Positions 37,758 through 46,974 of a DNA stretch of 64,000 nucleotides are shown piece by piece. The position numbers were made by a program, and so were the translations under genes. A model generated the notes under the pieces. That model saw only the letters and a list, made by a program, of their open reading frames with translations, did not search any database and had not been told where the DNA came from. This stretch comes from Pseudomonas defluvii (lineage in GTDB: Bacteria; Pseudomonadota; Gammaproteobacteria; Pseudomonadales; Pseudomonadaceae), in the NCBI RefSeq assembly GCF_001695625.1, contig NZ_MBPN01000012.1, forward strand, positions 1 to 64,000, given 5' to 3'. Numbering within the stretch: the first letter of the stretch is position 1; the number at the start of each line of letters is the position of its first letter.

Positions 37758-38194
37758 GCCGGGGTCTCCGTGTTCAGCACGCTGCCGCGCACTTTGTAGG
37801 ACTTGCCGTGAAACAGGGCGATCAGTTCGCCCTGCTGGTTTTCAATGCGTACGTCGTAGTTGCCGGTACGGCCGCTGCGGCTTTGTTCGGTGCACGCGGC
37901 CGTCAAGGTGTCGCCGAGTCGTGCCGGGGCGATGTAGTCGATGCTGCATCCAATCGCCACGGTGGCATCGTTGTAGCTGTTGCAGGCAAATGCGAAGGCC
38001 GAATCCGCCAGGGCGAACAGGTAACCGCCGTGGCAGGTGCCATGGCCCTGGAGCATGTCCTCGCGCACGCTCATGCCGACCCGCGCACTGCCAGGGCCGG
38101 TGGCGAGCAGGCGCATGCCCATGCCCTGGCTGGCCTGGTCGCGTTGGAACAGGGCCTGGGCGCAGCGGCTGGCCAGATCAAGACAGTCATTCAT
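37754..38194 (-). CDS. paaI: Hydroxyphenylacetyl-CoA thioesterase PaaI
   Basis: This is a 146-residue hotdog-fold thioesterase, thought to rescue CoA from dead-end ring-hydroxylated CoA esters. GHGTCHGGYLFALADSAFAFACN carries the catalytic Asp of the PaaI family. ATG at 38194 has AGGAG 9 bases upstream and overlaps the end of paaH by 8 bases; the earlier part of the frame is a shadow of paaH. Confidence 0.93.
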   Translation of the reverse strand: MNDCLDLASRCAQALFQRDQASQGMGMRLLATGPGSARVGMSVREDMLQGHGTCHGGYLFALADSAFAFACNSYNDATVAIGCSIDYIAPARLGDTLTAACTEQSRSGRTGNYDVRIENQQGELIALFHGKSYKVRGSVLNTETPA

Positions 38195-39704
38195 GGAACA
38201 GGGCTCCTTCGGCCAGTAGCCGACGCAGTTGCAAAGAAGGACGGTAACGTTCTTCGCCGTAAGCGGCCTGCAGGTTGCCCAGCACCTGGACAACCCGCTC
38301 GATACCGATGGCATCCGCCCAGGCCAGAGGGCCGCAGGGATAGTTGACCCCCGCGCACATGGCCAGATCCAGGTCCTGAGCGCTGGCAACGCCTTGCAAC
38401 AGGGCGTCAGCTGCTTCATTGGCCAGCATGGCGACGGTACGCAGTACGCACAGGCCCGGGCTGTCCCGCAGGGCGCTGACGGCGATACCGGCACGGTTGA
38501 GCAGTGCGACGACCTGGTCGCGGGCCTGCGTAGGGGTGTCTGCCGCAGTGCTGATGGCCAACCGAGAGGCTTGTTGGTAATCAAGGGCGAGGTCGAGCAG
38601 GACCAGGTTGTCCAGACCCTCCTCACGGGCCCGTTGGCTGGCCAATCGACCATCACTCAGCGCCACGGTGGCATCGCCGACCCGCAGCACGCCGCGGCCT
38701 GCTCGGCGTACCACGCTGATGCCGCAGGCTGCCAGTCGCGTGACCAGCGGTTCGAGCAGGCCGCTTTCGCCTTCCACGATCAATTGCTCGACCACGGCGG
38801 TGCTGTGCAGGTTGCTCGGCTGGGGGCGCACAGCACCTTCACGGTAGTCATAAAAGCCAAGTCCACGCTTGCGACCCAAGTGGCCAGCGTCGACCAACTC
38901 TTTCTGGATCAATGAAGGCTGAAAGCGCATGTCCTGGTAGTAGGCGTCAAACACTGAGCAGGTGACGGCATAGTTGACGTCGTGTCCGATCAGGTCTGTC
39001 AGCTCGAAGGCGCCCATGCGAAAACCACCGGCTTCGCGCAACAGTGCGTCGAGGCTGGCGCAATCGGCCACACCTTCCTGCAGCAGGCGCAGGCTTTCGG
39101 CATAGAACGGGCGAGCCACGCGGTTGACGATAAATCCCGGCGTTGAGCGCGCCAGCACCGGTGTTTTGCCCCAGGCACGGGCGGTGGCAAGGATGCAGGC
39201 TGCAACCTCTGGATCGGTGGCCAGGCCGCTGATCACTTCAACCAGTGCCATTAACGGTGCCGGGTTGAAAAAGTGCATGCCGACAACCTGGGCCGGGCGT
39301 TGAAGGCCTGCCGCCAGGCGGGTGATGGACAGTGACGAGGTGTTGCTGGCCAGGATGCAGTCACTGCGGCACAGGCCTTCCAGTTCGCTGAACAGTGCCT
39401 GTTTGACCTCCAGGTTCTCGACAATGGCCTCGATCACCAGCCCTGCATCGGCCAGAGCCTCAAGGCTGTCGGCTGGCTGCAGCCGGGCGATGCAATCGGT
39501 CTGAGCGCTGGCCGCCAGCTTGCCGCTGGCAACGCGTTTGGCCAGCTGTTGGTCGATGTTGGCGATCGCCTGCGCGGCCGCGCCCGGACGATTGTCGTAC
39601 AGCCGTACCGGGTGCCCGGCCTGGGCGGCCACTTGTGCGATGCCGGCCCCCATGGCGCCTGCGCCGATCACTGCGATCAGGGTGTGCGGGTTCAAGGTGG
39701 GCAT
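38187..39704 (-). CDS. paaH: 3-hydroxyacyl-CoA dehydrogenase PaaH
   Basis: This 505-residue enzyme oxidises 3-hydroxyadipyl-CoA to 3-oxoadipyl-CoA with NAD+. The Rossmann motif VIGAGAMGAGIAQVAA is near residue 10, and the catalytic His region is VGMHFFNPAPLMALVEVI. PGFIVNRVARPFYAE starts the helical domain, which is duplicated in this long form. ATG at 39704 has AGGGG 9 bases upstream and lies 2 bases past the paaG stop; the GTG at 39713 is less likely. Confidence 0.95.
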   Translation of the reverse strand: MPTLNPHTLIAVIGAGAMGAGIAQVAAQAGHPVRLYDNRPGAAAQAIANIDQQLAKRVASGKLAASAQTDCIARLQPADSLEALADAGLVIEAIVENLEVKQALFSELEGLCRSDCILASNTSSLSITRLAAGLQRPAQVVGMHFFNPAPLMALVEVISGLATDPEVAACILATARAWGKTPVLARSTPGFIVNRVARPFYAESLRLLQEGVADCASLDALLREAGGFRMGAFELTDLIGHDVNYAVTCSVFDAYYQDMRFQPSLIQKELVDAGHLGRKRGLGFYDYREGAVRPQPSNLHSTAVVEQLIVEGESGLLEPLVTRLAACGISVVRRAGRGVLRVGDATVALSDGRLASQRAREEGLDNLVLLDLALDYQQASRLAISTAADTPTQARDQVVALLNRAGIAVSALRDSPGLCVLRTVAMLANEAADALLQGVASAQDLDLAMCAGVNYPCGPLAWADAIGIERVVQVLGNLQAAYGEERYRPSLQLRRLLAEGALFHE

Positions 39705-39706
39705 GT

Positions 39707-40498
39707 TCAGCACCCCTTGAACACTGGGGTGCGCTTGGCCATGAAGGCACTGACCCCTTCACGGTAGTCTTCGCTACGCCCGGCCAGGCGCTGGAGGTCG
39801 CGCTCGAGGGTCAGTTGCTGCTCGAAGCTGTTGTCCAGGCTGGCGTGCAGGCTGCGTTTGATCAGGGCCAGGCCATAGGTCGGCTGAGTCGCCAGGTGTC
39901 GGGCCAATTTCAGTGCTTCATCACGCAAGTCGGCATCATCGACACAGCGGTAGATCAAGCCCCACTCCACGGCTTGCTCGGCGCTCAAGCGATCACCCAA
40001 CAGGGCCAGGGCCTTGGCCCGAGCCATGCCGACCAATCGGGGCAGGGCCCAAGTGCCGGCAGAGTCGGGAATCAGGCCAATCTTGCAGAATGCCTGGATG
40101 AAGCTCGCGGAGCGGGCGGCCAGCACCAGGTCGCAGGCCAGCGGAATGTTGGCGCCGGCACCGGCTGCCACGCCGTTGACCGCACAGATAACCGGCATTG
40201 GCAGCTCACGCAGCGTGCGGATCAACGGGTTGTAGAAACGCTCGATGGATTCGCCCAGGTCTGGCACTGCTGCACCTGGCGCGACATTGCGGTCGCCCAG
40301 GTCCTGACCTGCGCAGAAGCCACGCCCCTCGGCAGTGAGTAACAGTACCCGCGCCTCGCCACTCTGACGCACAGTCTTGAGTGCCTGGCGAACCTCTTCA
40401 TGCATCTGGGTATTGAAACTGTTCAGTTGCTCGGGGCGATTGAGGCTGAGGCGTGCAACGCCGTCTTCAATGGAAAACAGAATGTGTTCAAACGTCAT
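39707..40498 (-). CDS. paaG: 1,2-epoxyphenylacetyl-CoA isomerase PaaG
   Basis: This 263-residue crotonase-fold isomerase converts the ring epoxide to oxepin-CoA. [20 protein letters not shown] and [14 protein letters not shown] form the CoA and oxyanion region, and [22 protein letters not shown] the second oxyanion segment. The acidic residue in [19 protein letters not shown] is the family's catalytic Asp. ATG at 40498 (MTFEHILFS) is the usual start. Confidence 0.94.
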   Translation of the reverse strand: MTFEHILFSIEDGVARLSLNRPEQLNSFNTQMHEEVRQALKTVRQSGEARVLLLTAEGRGFCAGQDLGDRNVAPGAAVPDLGESIERFYNPLIRTLRELPMPVICAVNGVAAGAGANIPLACDLVLAARSASFIQAFCKIGLIPDSAGTWALPRLVGMARAKALALLGDRLSAEQAVEWGLIYRCVDDADLRDEALKLARHLATQPTYGLALIKRSLHASLDNSFEQQLTLERDLQRLAGRSEDYREGVSAFMAKRTPVFKGC

Positions 40499-40551
40499 GG
40501 TGGCTGCCTTTGGTTGCAGGTCTGTCAATGTCGCGAAACGGACGCAGGGGC

Positions 40552-41322
40552 TTACTGGCCGTTGAAGCGGGCTGGGCGTTTTTCCTGGAAGGCGCGAATA
40601 CCCTCGTTTCGGTCGGCGGTGCCGGCGAGCAAGGTAAAGGCGTGGCGTTCAAAGCGCAGGCCACTGGCCAGGTCGAGGTCCTGCGCCTTCAACAGCGCTT
40701 CCTTGGCCAGGCGTACCGCCAGCGGCGCCTTGTTGGCGATGGTGGTAGCGATCTGCAGGGCGCGTTCGATCGTCAGCTCTGGTGGTGTGATTTCACTGAC
40801 CAACCCGGCCTCCAGTGCACGGCGCGCACTGATGGGCTCGCCGCTCAGAACCATCTGCATGGCAAGCGATTTGCCAACTGCGCGCAGTAACCGTTGGGTG
40901 CCGCCTGCGCCCGGCATGATCCCCAGATTGATTTCGGGTTGACCGAACTGGGCATCTTCACCCGCGATCAAGATGTCCGCGTGCATGGCCAGCTCACAGC
41001 CGCCGCCCAGGGCATAGCCGTTGACTGCAGCGATCAAGGGCTTGGCGAAGCCGGTGATGCGCTGCCAGTGGGCCTGGCGGGGGTCGTTGAGCATGCCGAC
41101 GAGGTCGCGCTCAGCCATTTCATTGAGGTCGGCGCCTGCCGCAAACGCCTTGCGGCTACCGGTCAGCACCACAGCGCGGATGTTGTCGTCGTGGCTGCAG
41201 CGTTCCAGTTCGTTCGCCAGTTCGGCGAGCAGTTCGGTGCTGAGTGCGTTCAGCGCCTGGGGGCGCTGCAGGGTGATCAGGCACACCGCCTGGTGGGATT
41301 GCACGGCAAGTGTTTGCGGCAT
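40552..41322 (-). CDS. paaF: 2,3-dehydroadipyl-CoA hydratase PaaF
   Basis: This 256-residue crotonase-fold hydratase acts on 2,3-dehydroadipyl-CoA. Conserved pieces are [35 protein letters not shown] and [20 protein letters not shown]. The two glutamates of hydratases appear in [10 protein letters not shown] and [23 protein letters not shown] at 41322 (MPQTLAVQS) is chosen; upstream codons are promoter sequence. It is the first gene of the paaFGHIJK operon. Confidence 0.94.
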   Translation of the reverse strand: MPQTLAVQSHQAVCLITLQRPQALNALSTELLAELANELERCSHDDNIRAVVLTGSRKAFAAGADLNEMAERDLVGMLNDPRQAHWQRITGFAKPLIAAVNGYALGGGCELAMHADILIAGEDAQFGQPEINLGIMPGAGGTQRLLRAVGKSLAMQMVLSGEPISARRALEAGLVSEITPPELTIERALQIATTIANKAPLAVRLAKEALLKAQDLDLASGLRFERHAFTLLAGTADRNEGIRAFQEKRPARFNGQ

Positions 41323-41399
41323 GGCAAGGACTCTCGCAAGGCGGACGCGGCCTTTGGCCGGACTGGTTTTTTGGACGGGCCCCAGGGCCGTTTTTCCAG

Positions 41400-41457
41400 A
41401 GTATAGCCACAACGTGATACGCAAATACAATACTAAAATAAAATAGCGTGTCCTATA
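41400..41457 (-). promoter_or_regulatory. paaF promoter region with PaaX-like box
   Basis: TATACT (minus strand, 41400-41405) is a good -10, with TTGTAT 19 bases upstream as a poor -35. GTGATAC at 41414-41420 and CGTGTC-TATA at 41447-41457 reproduce the paaA arrangement, with the same 33-base offset between the two elements. Confidence 0.55.
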
Positions 41458-41544
41458 TTGACGTGTCTCTTGCTCGCGCCGCGTACTATTTCTGCCGATT
41501 TTTGTTGTGGAATTAGTGATTTCTGGATGTTTGGCGCTGTTGCA

Positions 41545-41555
41545 ATGTGATACAA
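41545..41555 (+). promoter_or_regulatory. PaaX-like box upstream of paaY-paaX
   Basis: ATGTGATACAA is a third copy of the GTGATAC core, 56 bases before the paaY start, where it could mediate autoregulation of paaYX. The rest of 41323-41610 is AT-rich promoter DNA without a gene. Confidence 0.5.
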
Positions 41556-41610
41556 GAAAGACGATTTTGCAGCGAACAAAATTCCAGCTTTAGACGCGAG
41601 GAGCGTGCCT

Positions 41611-42210
41611 ATGACGTGTTACAGCCTCGATGAACTGACGCCAGTGGTTGATCCAACGGCTTACGTTCACCCATCCGCCGTGTTGATCGGTGATGTGATC
41701 ATCGGCCCGCGTTGCTATGTCGGCCCACTGGCCAGCTTGCGCGGTGACTTCGGTCGGATCGTGCTGGAGGAGGGCGCGAACGTTCAGGACACCTGTGTGA
41801 TGCATGGTTTTCCGGACAGCGACACGGTAGTTGAACGCAATGGCCACGTCGGTCACGGCGCGGTACTGCACGGATGCCGGGTCGGTGCAGATGCCTTGAT
41901 TGGTATGAATGCAGTAGTGATGGATAACGCGCATATCGCCGCGCGTTCATTCGTTTCGGCCGGTGCGCTGGTCAAGGCTGGTTTCAGTTGCCCAGAGCAA
42001 TCGTTGGTGCTGGGTTCACCTGCGCAGGTCAAGCGCCGGCTCAGCGATGAGGAAGTGGCCTGGAAGCAGGCCGGTACGCGCGAGTATCAAGTGTTGGCGC
42101 AACGCTGCATGGCCTCGCTGCAGGAATGCACGCCACTGAGCGTCGTCGAGGCCGACCGCCGCCGTATCCATGACAGCGGGTTGCGCCCCAAGTCGTCGGG
42201 CAGCGCCTGA
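41611..42210 (+). CDS. paaY: PaaY, gamma-carbonic-anhydrase-fold thioesterase
   Basis: This is a 199-residue left-handed beta-helix protein of hexapeptide repeats (for example AVLIGDVIIGPRCYVGPLAS and GHVGHGAVLHGCRVGADALIG) with metal-binding histidines. PaaY hydrolyses CoA esters of toxic shunt products and works with PaaI as a safety valve. ATG at 41611 has GAGGAG 8 bases upstream; the GTG at 41605 is not needed. It is divergent from paaF and followed by paaX. Confidence 0.93.
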   Translation: MTCYSLDELTPVVDPTAYVHPSAVLIGDVIIGPRCYVGPLASLRGDFGRIVLEEGANVQDTCVMHGFPDSDTVVERNGHVGHGAVLHGCRVGADALIGMNAVVMDNAHIAARSFVSAGALVKAGFSCPEQSLVLGSPAQVKRRLSDEEVAWKQAGTREYQVLAQRCMASLQECTPLSVVEADRRRIHDSGLRPKSSGSA

Positions 42211-42287
42211 ACAGCGCCCCGGCTGTGCCCTGAATGGTCATTGCTGACTGCCAGGGGTATATTTCTTATTTTTCGACCGGAACGCCC

Positions 42288-43250
42288 ATGTCGTCCCTAG
42301 CTCCGCTCACTAAACTGATCGACCGTTTCCAGCAGCAAACGCCCATTCGCGCCAGTTCGTTGATCATCACGCTCTACGGTGATGCCATTGAGCCACATGG
42401 CGGTACCGTGTGGCTGGGAAGCCTGATCCAGCTGCTCGAACCCGTTGGGATCAACGAGCGCTTGATTCGCACATCCATTTTTCGCTTGACCAAGGAGAAC
42501 TGGCTAACGGCTGAAAAAGTCGGGCGGCGCAGCTATTACAGCTTGACCGGCACGGGACGGCGTCGTTTCGACAAGGCCTTCAAGCGGGTCTACGCCAGCA
42601 CTTTACCGGCCTGGGACGGCTCGTGGTGCCTGGCAATGTTGACTCAACTGCCGGCCGACAAGCGCAAGCAGGTGCGCGAAGAGTTGGAGTGGCAAGGCTT
42701 TGGTGCGATTTCTCCGGTGGTGCTGGCGTGTCCACGTTGCGACCGGGCCGATGTGAACGCCACGCTTCTGGACCTCGGCGCACAGGAAGACACACTGCTG
42801 TTCGAGACCACTGCACAGGATGTCATGGCTTCAAAAGCACTGCGCATGCAGGTTCGCGAGAGTTGGAACATCGATGAGTTGGCTGCGCATTACAGCGAGT
42901 TCATCCAGTTGTTCCGGCCACTGTGGCAAAGCCTGCGCGAGCAGGAGCAACTCGACCCACAGGAATGCTTCCTGGCGCGCATCCTGCTGATTCATGAGTA
43001 CCGCAAGCTGCTGCTGCGTGACCCGCAGTTGCCTGACGAATTGCTCCCTGGCGATTGGGAAGGGCGTGCAGCGCGACAGTTGTGCCGGAATATCTATCGG
43101 TTGATCTATGCGGCAGCCGAGCAGTGGCTGGAGTCGGCGATGGAGACCGCCGACGGGCCGTTGCCGGATGCCAGCGCAGGGTTCTACAAGCGCTTTGGCG
43201 GCTTGCCGGTCGGCGCCGGGCCTGGCAGTGAAGCCGATACGGCGGACTAG
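42288..43250 (+). CDS. paaX: PaaX transcriptional repressor of phenylacetate catabolism
   Basis: This 320-residue repressor has an N-terminal winged helix (RASSLIITLYGDAIEPHGGTVW, then RLIRTSIFRLTKENWL) and the long PaaX C-terminal domain (HEYRKLLLRDPQLPDELLPGDWEG). It releases DNA on binding phenylacetyl-CoA. ATG at 42288 (MSSLAPLTKL) is the family start; the codons from 42234 are intergenic. It ends 11 bases from the convergent DUF4434 gene. Confidence 0.95.
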   Translation: MSSLAPLTKLIDRFQQQTPIRASSLIITLYGDAIEPHGGTVWLGSLIQLLEPVGINERLIRTSIFRLTKENWLTAEKVGRRSYYSLTGTGRRRFDKAFKRVYASTLPAWDGSWCLAMLTQLPADKRKQVREELEWQGFGAISPVVLACPRCDRADVNATLLDLGAQEDTLLFETTAQDVMASKALRMQVRESWNIDELAAHYSEFIQLFRPLWQSLREQEQLDPQECFLARILLIHEYRKLLLRDPQLPDELLPGDWEGRAARQLCRNIYRLIYAAAEQWLESAMETADGPLPDASAGFYKRFGGLPVGAGPGSEADTAD

Positions 43251-43261
43251 CAGAAGCTGGC

Positions 43262-44113
43262 TCAGGTACCGTCTGGCGCGGTCAGGAGGTGCTTGGCCCA
43301 CGGCCGGTAATGCAATTCAAACACGGCCTGCGGATGGCAGCCTGTGGTGGTTTGCGGTGGAGCGGGGGTGGCCTTGAACGGTTGACCTTCCGCGCTGGTT
43401 TGGCGAAACGCTTCACGGATGATGCCAATCTCGCAGGCCAGCGCTGCCGCGTACTGCTGGCGGACGAACTCGGGCAAGCGCTCGGTCCCCGCGCCGTCCT
43501 GCCACCATACCGTCAGGCCGAGACGGGCCAATGCCTCCAGCCACTGTGCTTGTCCGTTCGGTGACAGCTTGCCAGTGCTGAAAACACTAAGGTGCATGGG
43601 GCCACCTGCTTCGCGCAGGAAGGCTTGCAGCAGCGTGTGCAGCGCCTCACGGCGGTCGGCCTGTTGGAAGTGCAGGTCATCCAGCTCCATGGGCAGGTAC
43701 CAACCGCTGACCGGAAGCGCCCAGGTGTCCTTTAGCCGTTGCTGCTGAGCCAGCGATTGGCCCAGTTGTGCTTTCCAGTAGGCGATCAGGCCCGCGCCGT
43801 CCAGTTCGTCGATACGCCTGTAGTAGGCGTCGTCCATGTGCAGCCCGAGTACCAATTGCAGGCCCTGTTCATGGGCCAGGCGCAGGCTGTTGGCGAGCCA
43901 ACCCTGGGCGCCGCCAAAGTCCTCGCTGCCGTAGCGGCTCCATTGCACGATCAGGGTCTGGACGCCCTGGTTTGCGGTTTCGCGCCAGAGGGTGCGCCAC
44001 TGTGCCGGGCTCAGCGCCGCATCGCGGCTGAGCGGCTGGTAAAACAGACGTTCGTCAGCATTGACCAGAACACTCAGTATCAGCAGTAGCACGCCCAGTA
44101 CGTATCGCCCCAT
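43262..44113 (-). CDS. DUF4434-type periplasmic protein of the glycan locus
   Basis: This 283-residue protein has a signal peptide (GRYVLGVLLLILSVLVNADE) and a probable TIM-barrel glycosidase-like fold (TLIVQWSRYGSEDFGGAQGW, LQLVLGLHMDDAYYRR, GWYLPMELDDLHFQQ). Its ATG overlaps the nfrA stop as TGATG, so it belongs to the same operon. By position it is the counterpart of ybcH beside nfrAB in E. coli. A role in trimming or binding the exported glycan is an inference. Confidence 0.7.
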   Translation of the reverse strand: MGRYVLGVLLLILSVLVNADERLFYQPLSRDAALSPAQWRTLWRETANQGVQTLIVQWSRYGSEDFGGAQGWLANSLRLAHEQGLQLVLGLHMDDAYYRRIDELDGAGLIAYWKAQLGQSLAQQQRLKDTWALPVSGWYLPMELDDLHFQQADRREALHTLLQAFLREAGGPMHLSVFSTGKLSPNGQAQWLEALARLGLTVWWQDGAGTERLPEFVRQQYAAALACEIGIIREAFRQTSAEGQPFKATPAPPQTTTGCHPQAVFELHYRPWAKHLLTAPDGT

Positions 44114-46974
44114 CAGAAGTTCAACTCCACGCCCAGGAGCACGCCGTTGGCATGCTCATATAGATTGCCGCCCAGCGCCTGCTGGTATTCGGTGCGAACT
44201 GTCAGATTGCTGCGATAGGCGTTGTAGCGGTCGTCATCGAACCACCATTGCCAGCGCAGGCCGAGGCCGGTGCGCAGGTCCTGACGCCAGTCGTTGCCGG
44301 GATCCTGGCTGGAAAACGCCAGAAAACCATAGGGCATCAGTGTTTGCGGGCGGGTCACTGGCAGTTTCCAGGTATGCCCCTGCTGGAAGCGTGATGTCCA
44401 CTGGTGTTCGCCAGCATGCGTCCACCAGGCGGCGTCCAGGTAGAGAAACCGTTCACTCCAGTGGTTCTCCTCGACACGCCAGTCATTGCGGTAGTCGCCT
44501 TGATCGAGGAACGAAGCAGTTGCGCGTAGCAGCAGGTCATTGCTGCTCTGGGCATTACCGCGCAGGTCGACATAGTTGTCAGCGACCTTGCCGGGGCTGA
44601 GCAGTTGGCCGAGGCTGAGACCGCTGTAGTGCTGATCGTCGATCTGGCGTTGGTTGTACAACTCGGCGTACAGGTTCAGGTTGGTGGTGCCGAATGGTTT
44701 GTAGCGCAGGCCAAGCCCGGTCCCCATGCTTTGGGCATAGTTGCTGCGGTCCTGGCCGCCGAACAGCACTCGGCCATACACCGACAGTGTGCTGCCGTTG
44801 CGGCTCGGCTAATCACCCAGGGCATGGTCCCACAGGGCCAACTGAACGTTCTGCGAGGCGGCACGGCGTTGTGGGTTGCTGCTGCGCAGGGTGTCGTTGG
44901 TCGAGACGCCGGCCGGCGACCAGGTGCTGGCCAAACTGATGCTGTCGCGTTGCGAAAGGCTTTGATGGGCGCGGCGTTGCCGATAAACACGGGCGGCGAG
45001 GCGGATGTCATCGGTACCGTCGTCCACCATGTTCTGTTCCAGGTCGATGATACGGCGCAGTTCCTGGCGGGCTGCCGCGCTGTTTTCAACCTCGTCGTAG
45101 CGCCAGGCCAGGGTTTCGCCAATGCGGTAGTCTTCCGGAAAGTCGTGGCTGGCCTGTATCAGGTAGGGCAGCGATTGCCTACGCAGTTGTGGTGTATCGG
45201 CGGCGGCCAGGCGCACGCCGTAGTCGGCGCGATAGCGCGGGTTTTCGGGGGCGAGCCGTGCCGCTTCTGCCAGCCATTCATGGCTCTGCTGCGGCTCGTT
45301 GGCGTGCTGTGCGGTCACGGAGGCTGCATAGTAGTGATCGGCGCGCGGCTGATGTCGCAGCGCTTCGCGTTGCAGGGCCATGGCTTCGGCGAAAGCGCCA
45401 CGGCGTTGCGCAATGGCCGCGCCCAATGCCCAGTCGTCGGCGCTGCTGTGTGGCGCAGCACGCCAATGCACCCAGGCCTCTTGAGTGTGGTTGCTGTTCA
45501 AGGCGCTACGGGCGGCGGTAAGTCGGGCATTGGCCGTCCACTGCTCGGAGGGCAGTTGCTGCCAGATCCTGTAGGCGGCTTCGGCGTCGCCCGCCGCGTC
45601 CAGTGCATAGGCCAATGGCACTTGGCTGGCCGGGTCGCCACGTCGTACGGCCGCCTGGTAATAGGCGACGGCCACTCCGGGGCGTTCTGGCATCGCGCAG
45701 CGGCCCAGCGCACGCAACTCACCGATTTCATGAGGTATTGGCGGGGTCGCTGCGCGAACGACTTCGCAGTGACCACTCTGTGCCAAGCGTGCCAGCAGTT
45801 GCTCGCGGCTGGCGCTGTCGAGTTGCGGGATCAGGGTTTTCGCACGGCCTGCATCCAGTGGCCTGTCGACGCGACTGTACAATCCACCTAGCCGTTGCAG
45901 TAACACCGGTGGCCAGGGACCTTGGCGACGGTCGTAGGCCAGTTCGAGCAAGTGTTGTGCACGGTCATCCTGATGGTGTGTGAGTTGTAGGTAGGTGACC
46001 TGATCCAGCGCCTCCAGGCTACCGTTGAGGTGATAAAGGCGCTCCCAGGCATCAATGGCTTCACCTGGGTGATCGAGAGGATGCGCCATGGCTTCGACCG
46101 GCAGGCGTTGAGCCAAGGCCCTGCGGTCGCTTTGCTGGACGAGCTCCCTCAGTTGCTGACGCCGTTGCGGTTGCTCAAGCTCCTGCTTGGGTAATGCTTG
46201 CAGCCAGCGCAGTGCCAGGTTCTTTTGATCCAGCGCGATGGCTCGGTCGATCATCGCCAGGCGCATTTGGCGTGCCGCTTCGGCAGACGGCGGCTTGGTC
46301 AACAGTGCGCTGAGTGCTGTTTCGTCCAGGCGCTGGACGTAAGCATTGGCCAGGCGCCGCCACGGTTCTTCAGGCAACGGCCCGCGCGCGGCCAAAGGCG
46401 CGAGCTGTGCTATGGTTTGCTCACTGTTGTGCAGTTGCTCGGCCCAGTTGGCGCGCGCCATGCGCAGCAGACGATCATCACCTTTGCCAGGCAGTTGGTT
46501 GAGCCATTCCAATGCCCGTTGGGCGCCCCCGAATTTGGCCAGGCTCAGGCTATAGGCTTGCCATAAGCGTATGCGTTGCGTGAGGTCACTGTCCGCGATC
46601 CACCGCTCGACCTGGCTTTTACCGGGCGGGTCTTGCTCAATCCAGGTCAGGCGCAGTTGCAGCAGGGCGTCGGCGTGATCTGCGCTGGCGCCAAAGGCTT
46701 CGGCCACCTGTACAGCCTCGCGGTAGCGTCGTTGCCGGGTAAGCGCCTCGATCAGCAGGGCGCGTGCATCATCGTTGTTGGGTACTTTCTCCAGCAGGTG
46801 CCGGGTCAACCGCTCGACCTCTTGCCAGTTGTTGTTGCGCGCCTCGCGGTAGCTGCGGTCCATATAGGGAAAGCTGCGGAATCGCTCAAAACTACTGAGC
46901 GGCGCGGCGAGCGTCTGTGAACTGATGCACGCTACCAGCAGGCTGGTGAAAATCAGCAGTGGACGTCGTTTCAT
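44113..46974 (-). pseudogene. nfrA: nfrA-like outer-membrane exporter, interrupted by an in-frame amber codon
   Basis: This gene would encode a 953-residue protein: a signal peptide (LLIFTSLLVACISSQTLAAP), a long TPR-type helical region (residues about 40-640), and a C-terminal NfrA-type beta-barrel domain. A single TAG at 44809-44811 stops it after residue 721 (ALWDHALGD). The same frame then continues without a gap through the barrel (SVYGRVLFGGQDRSNYAQ) to the stop at 44113. In E. coli NfrA exports a glycan and is the phage N4 receptor. A CAG to TAG change would explain the break; a sequencing error is also possible. The start overlaps nfrB as ATGA. Confidence 0.85.

Noticed and set aside
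44113-44781. A stand-alone gene of 222 residues starting at GTG 44781
   Set aside because: It is the in-frame continuation of nfrA after the amber codon and starts inside the conserved barrel domain with no ribosome site.
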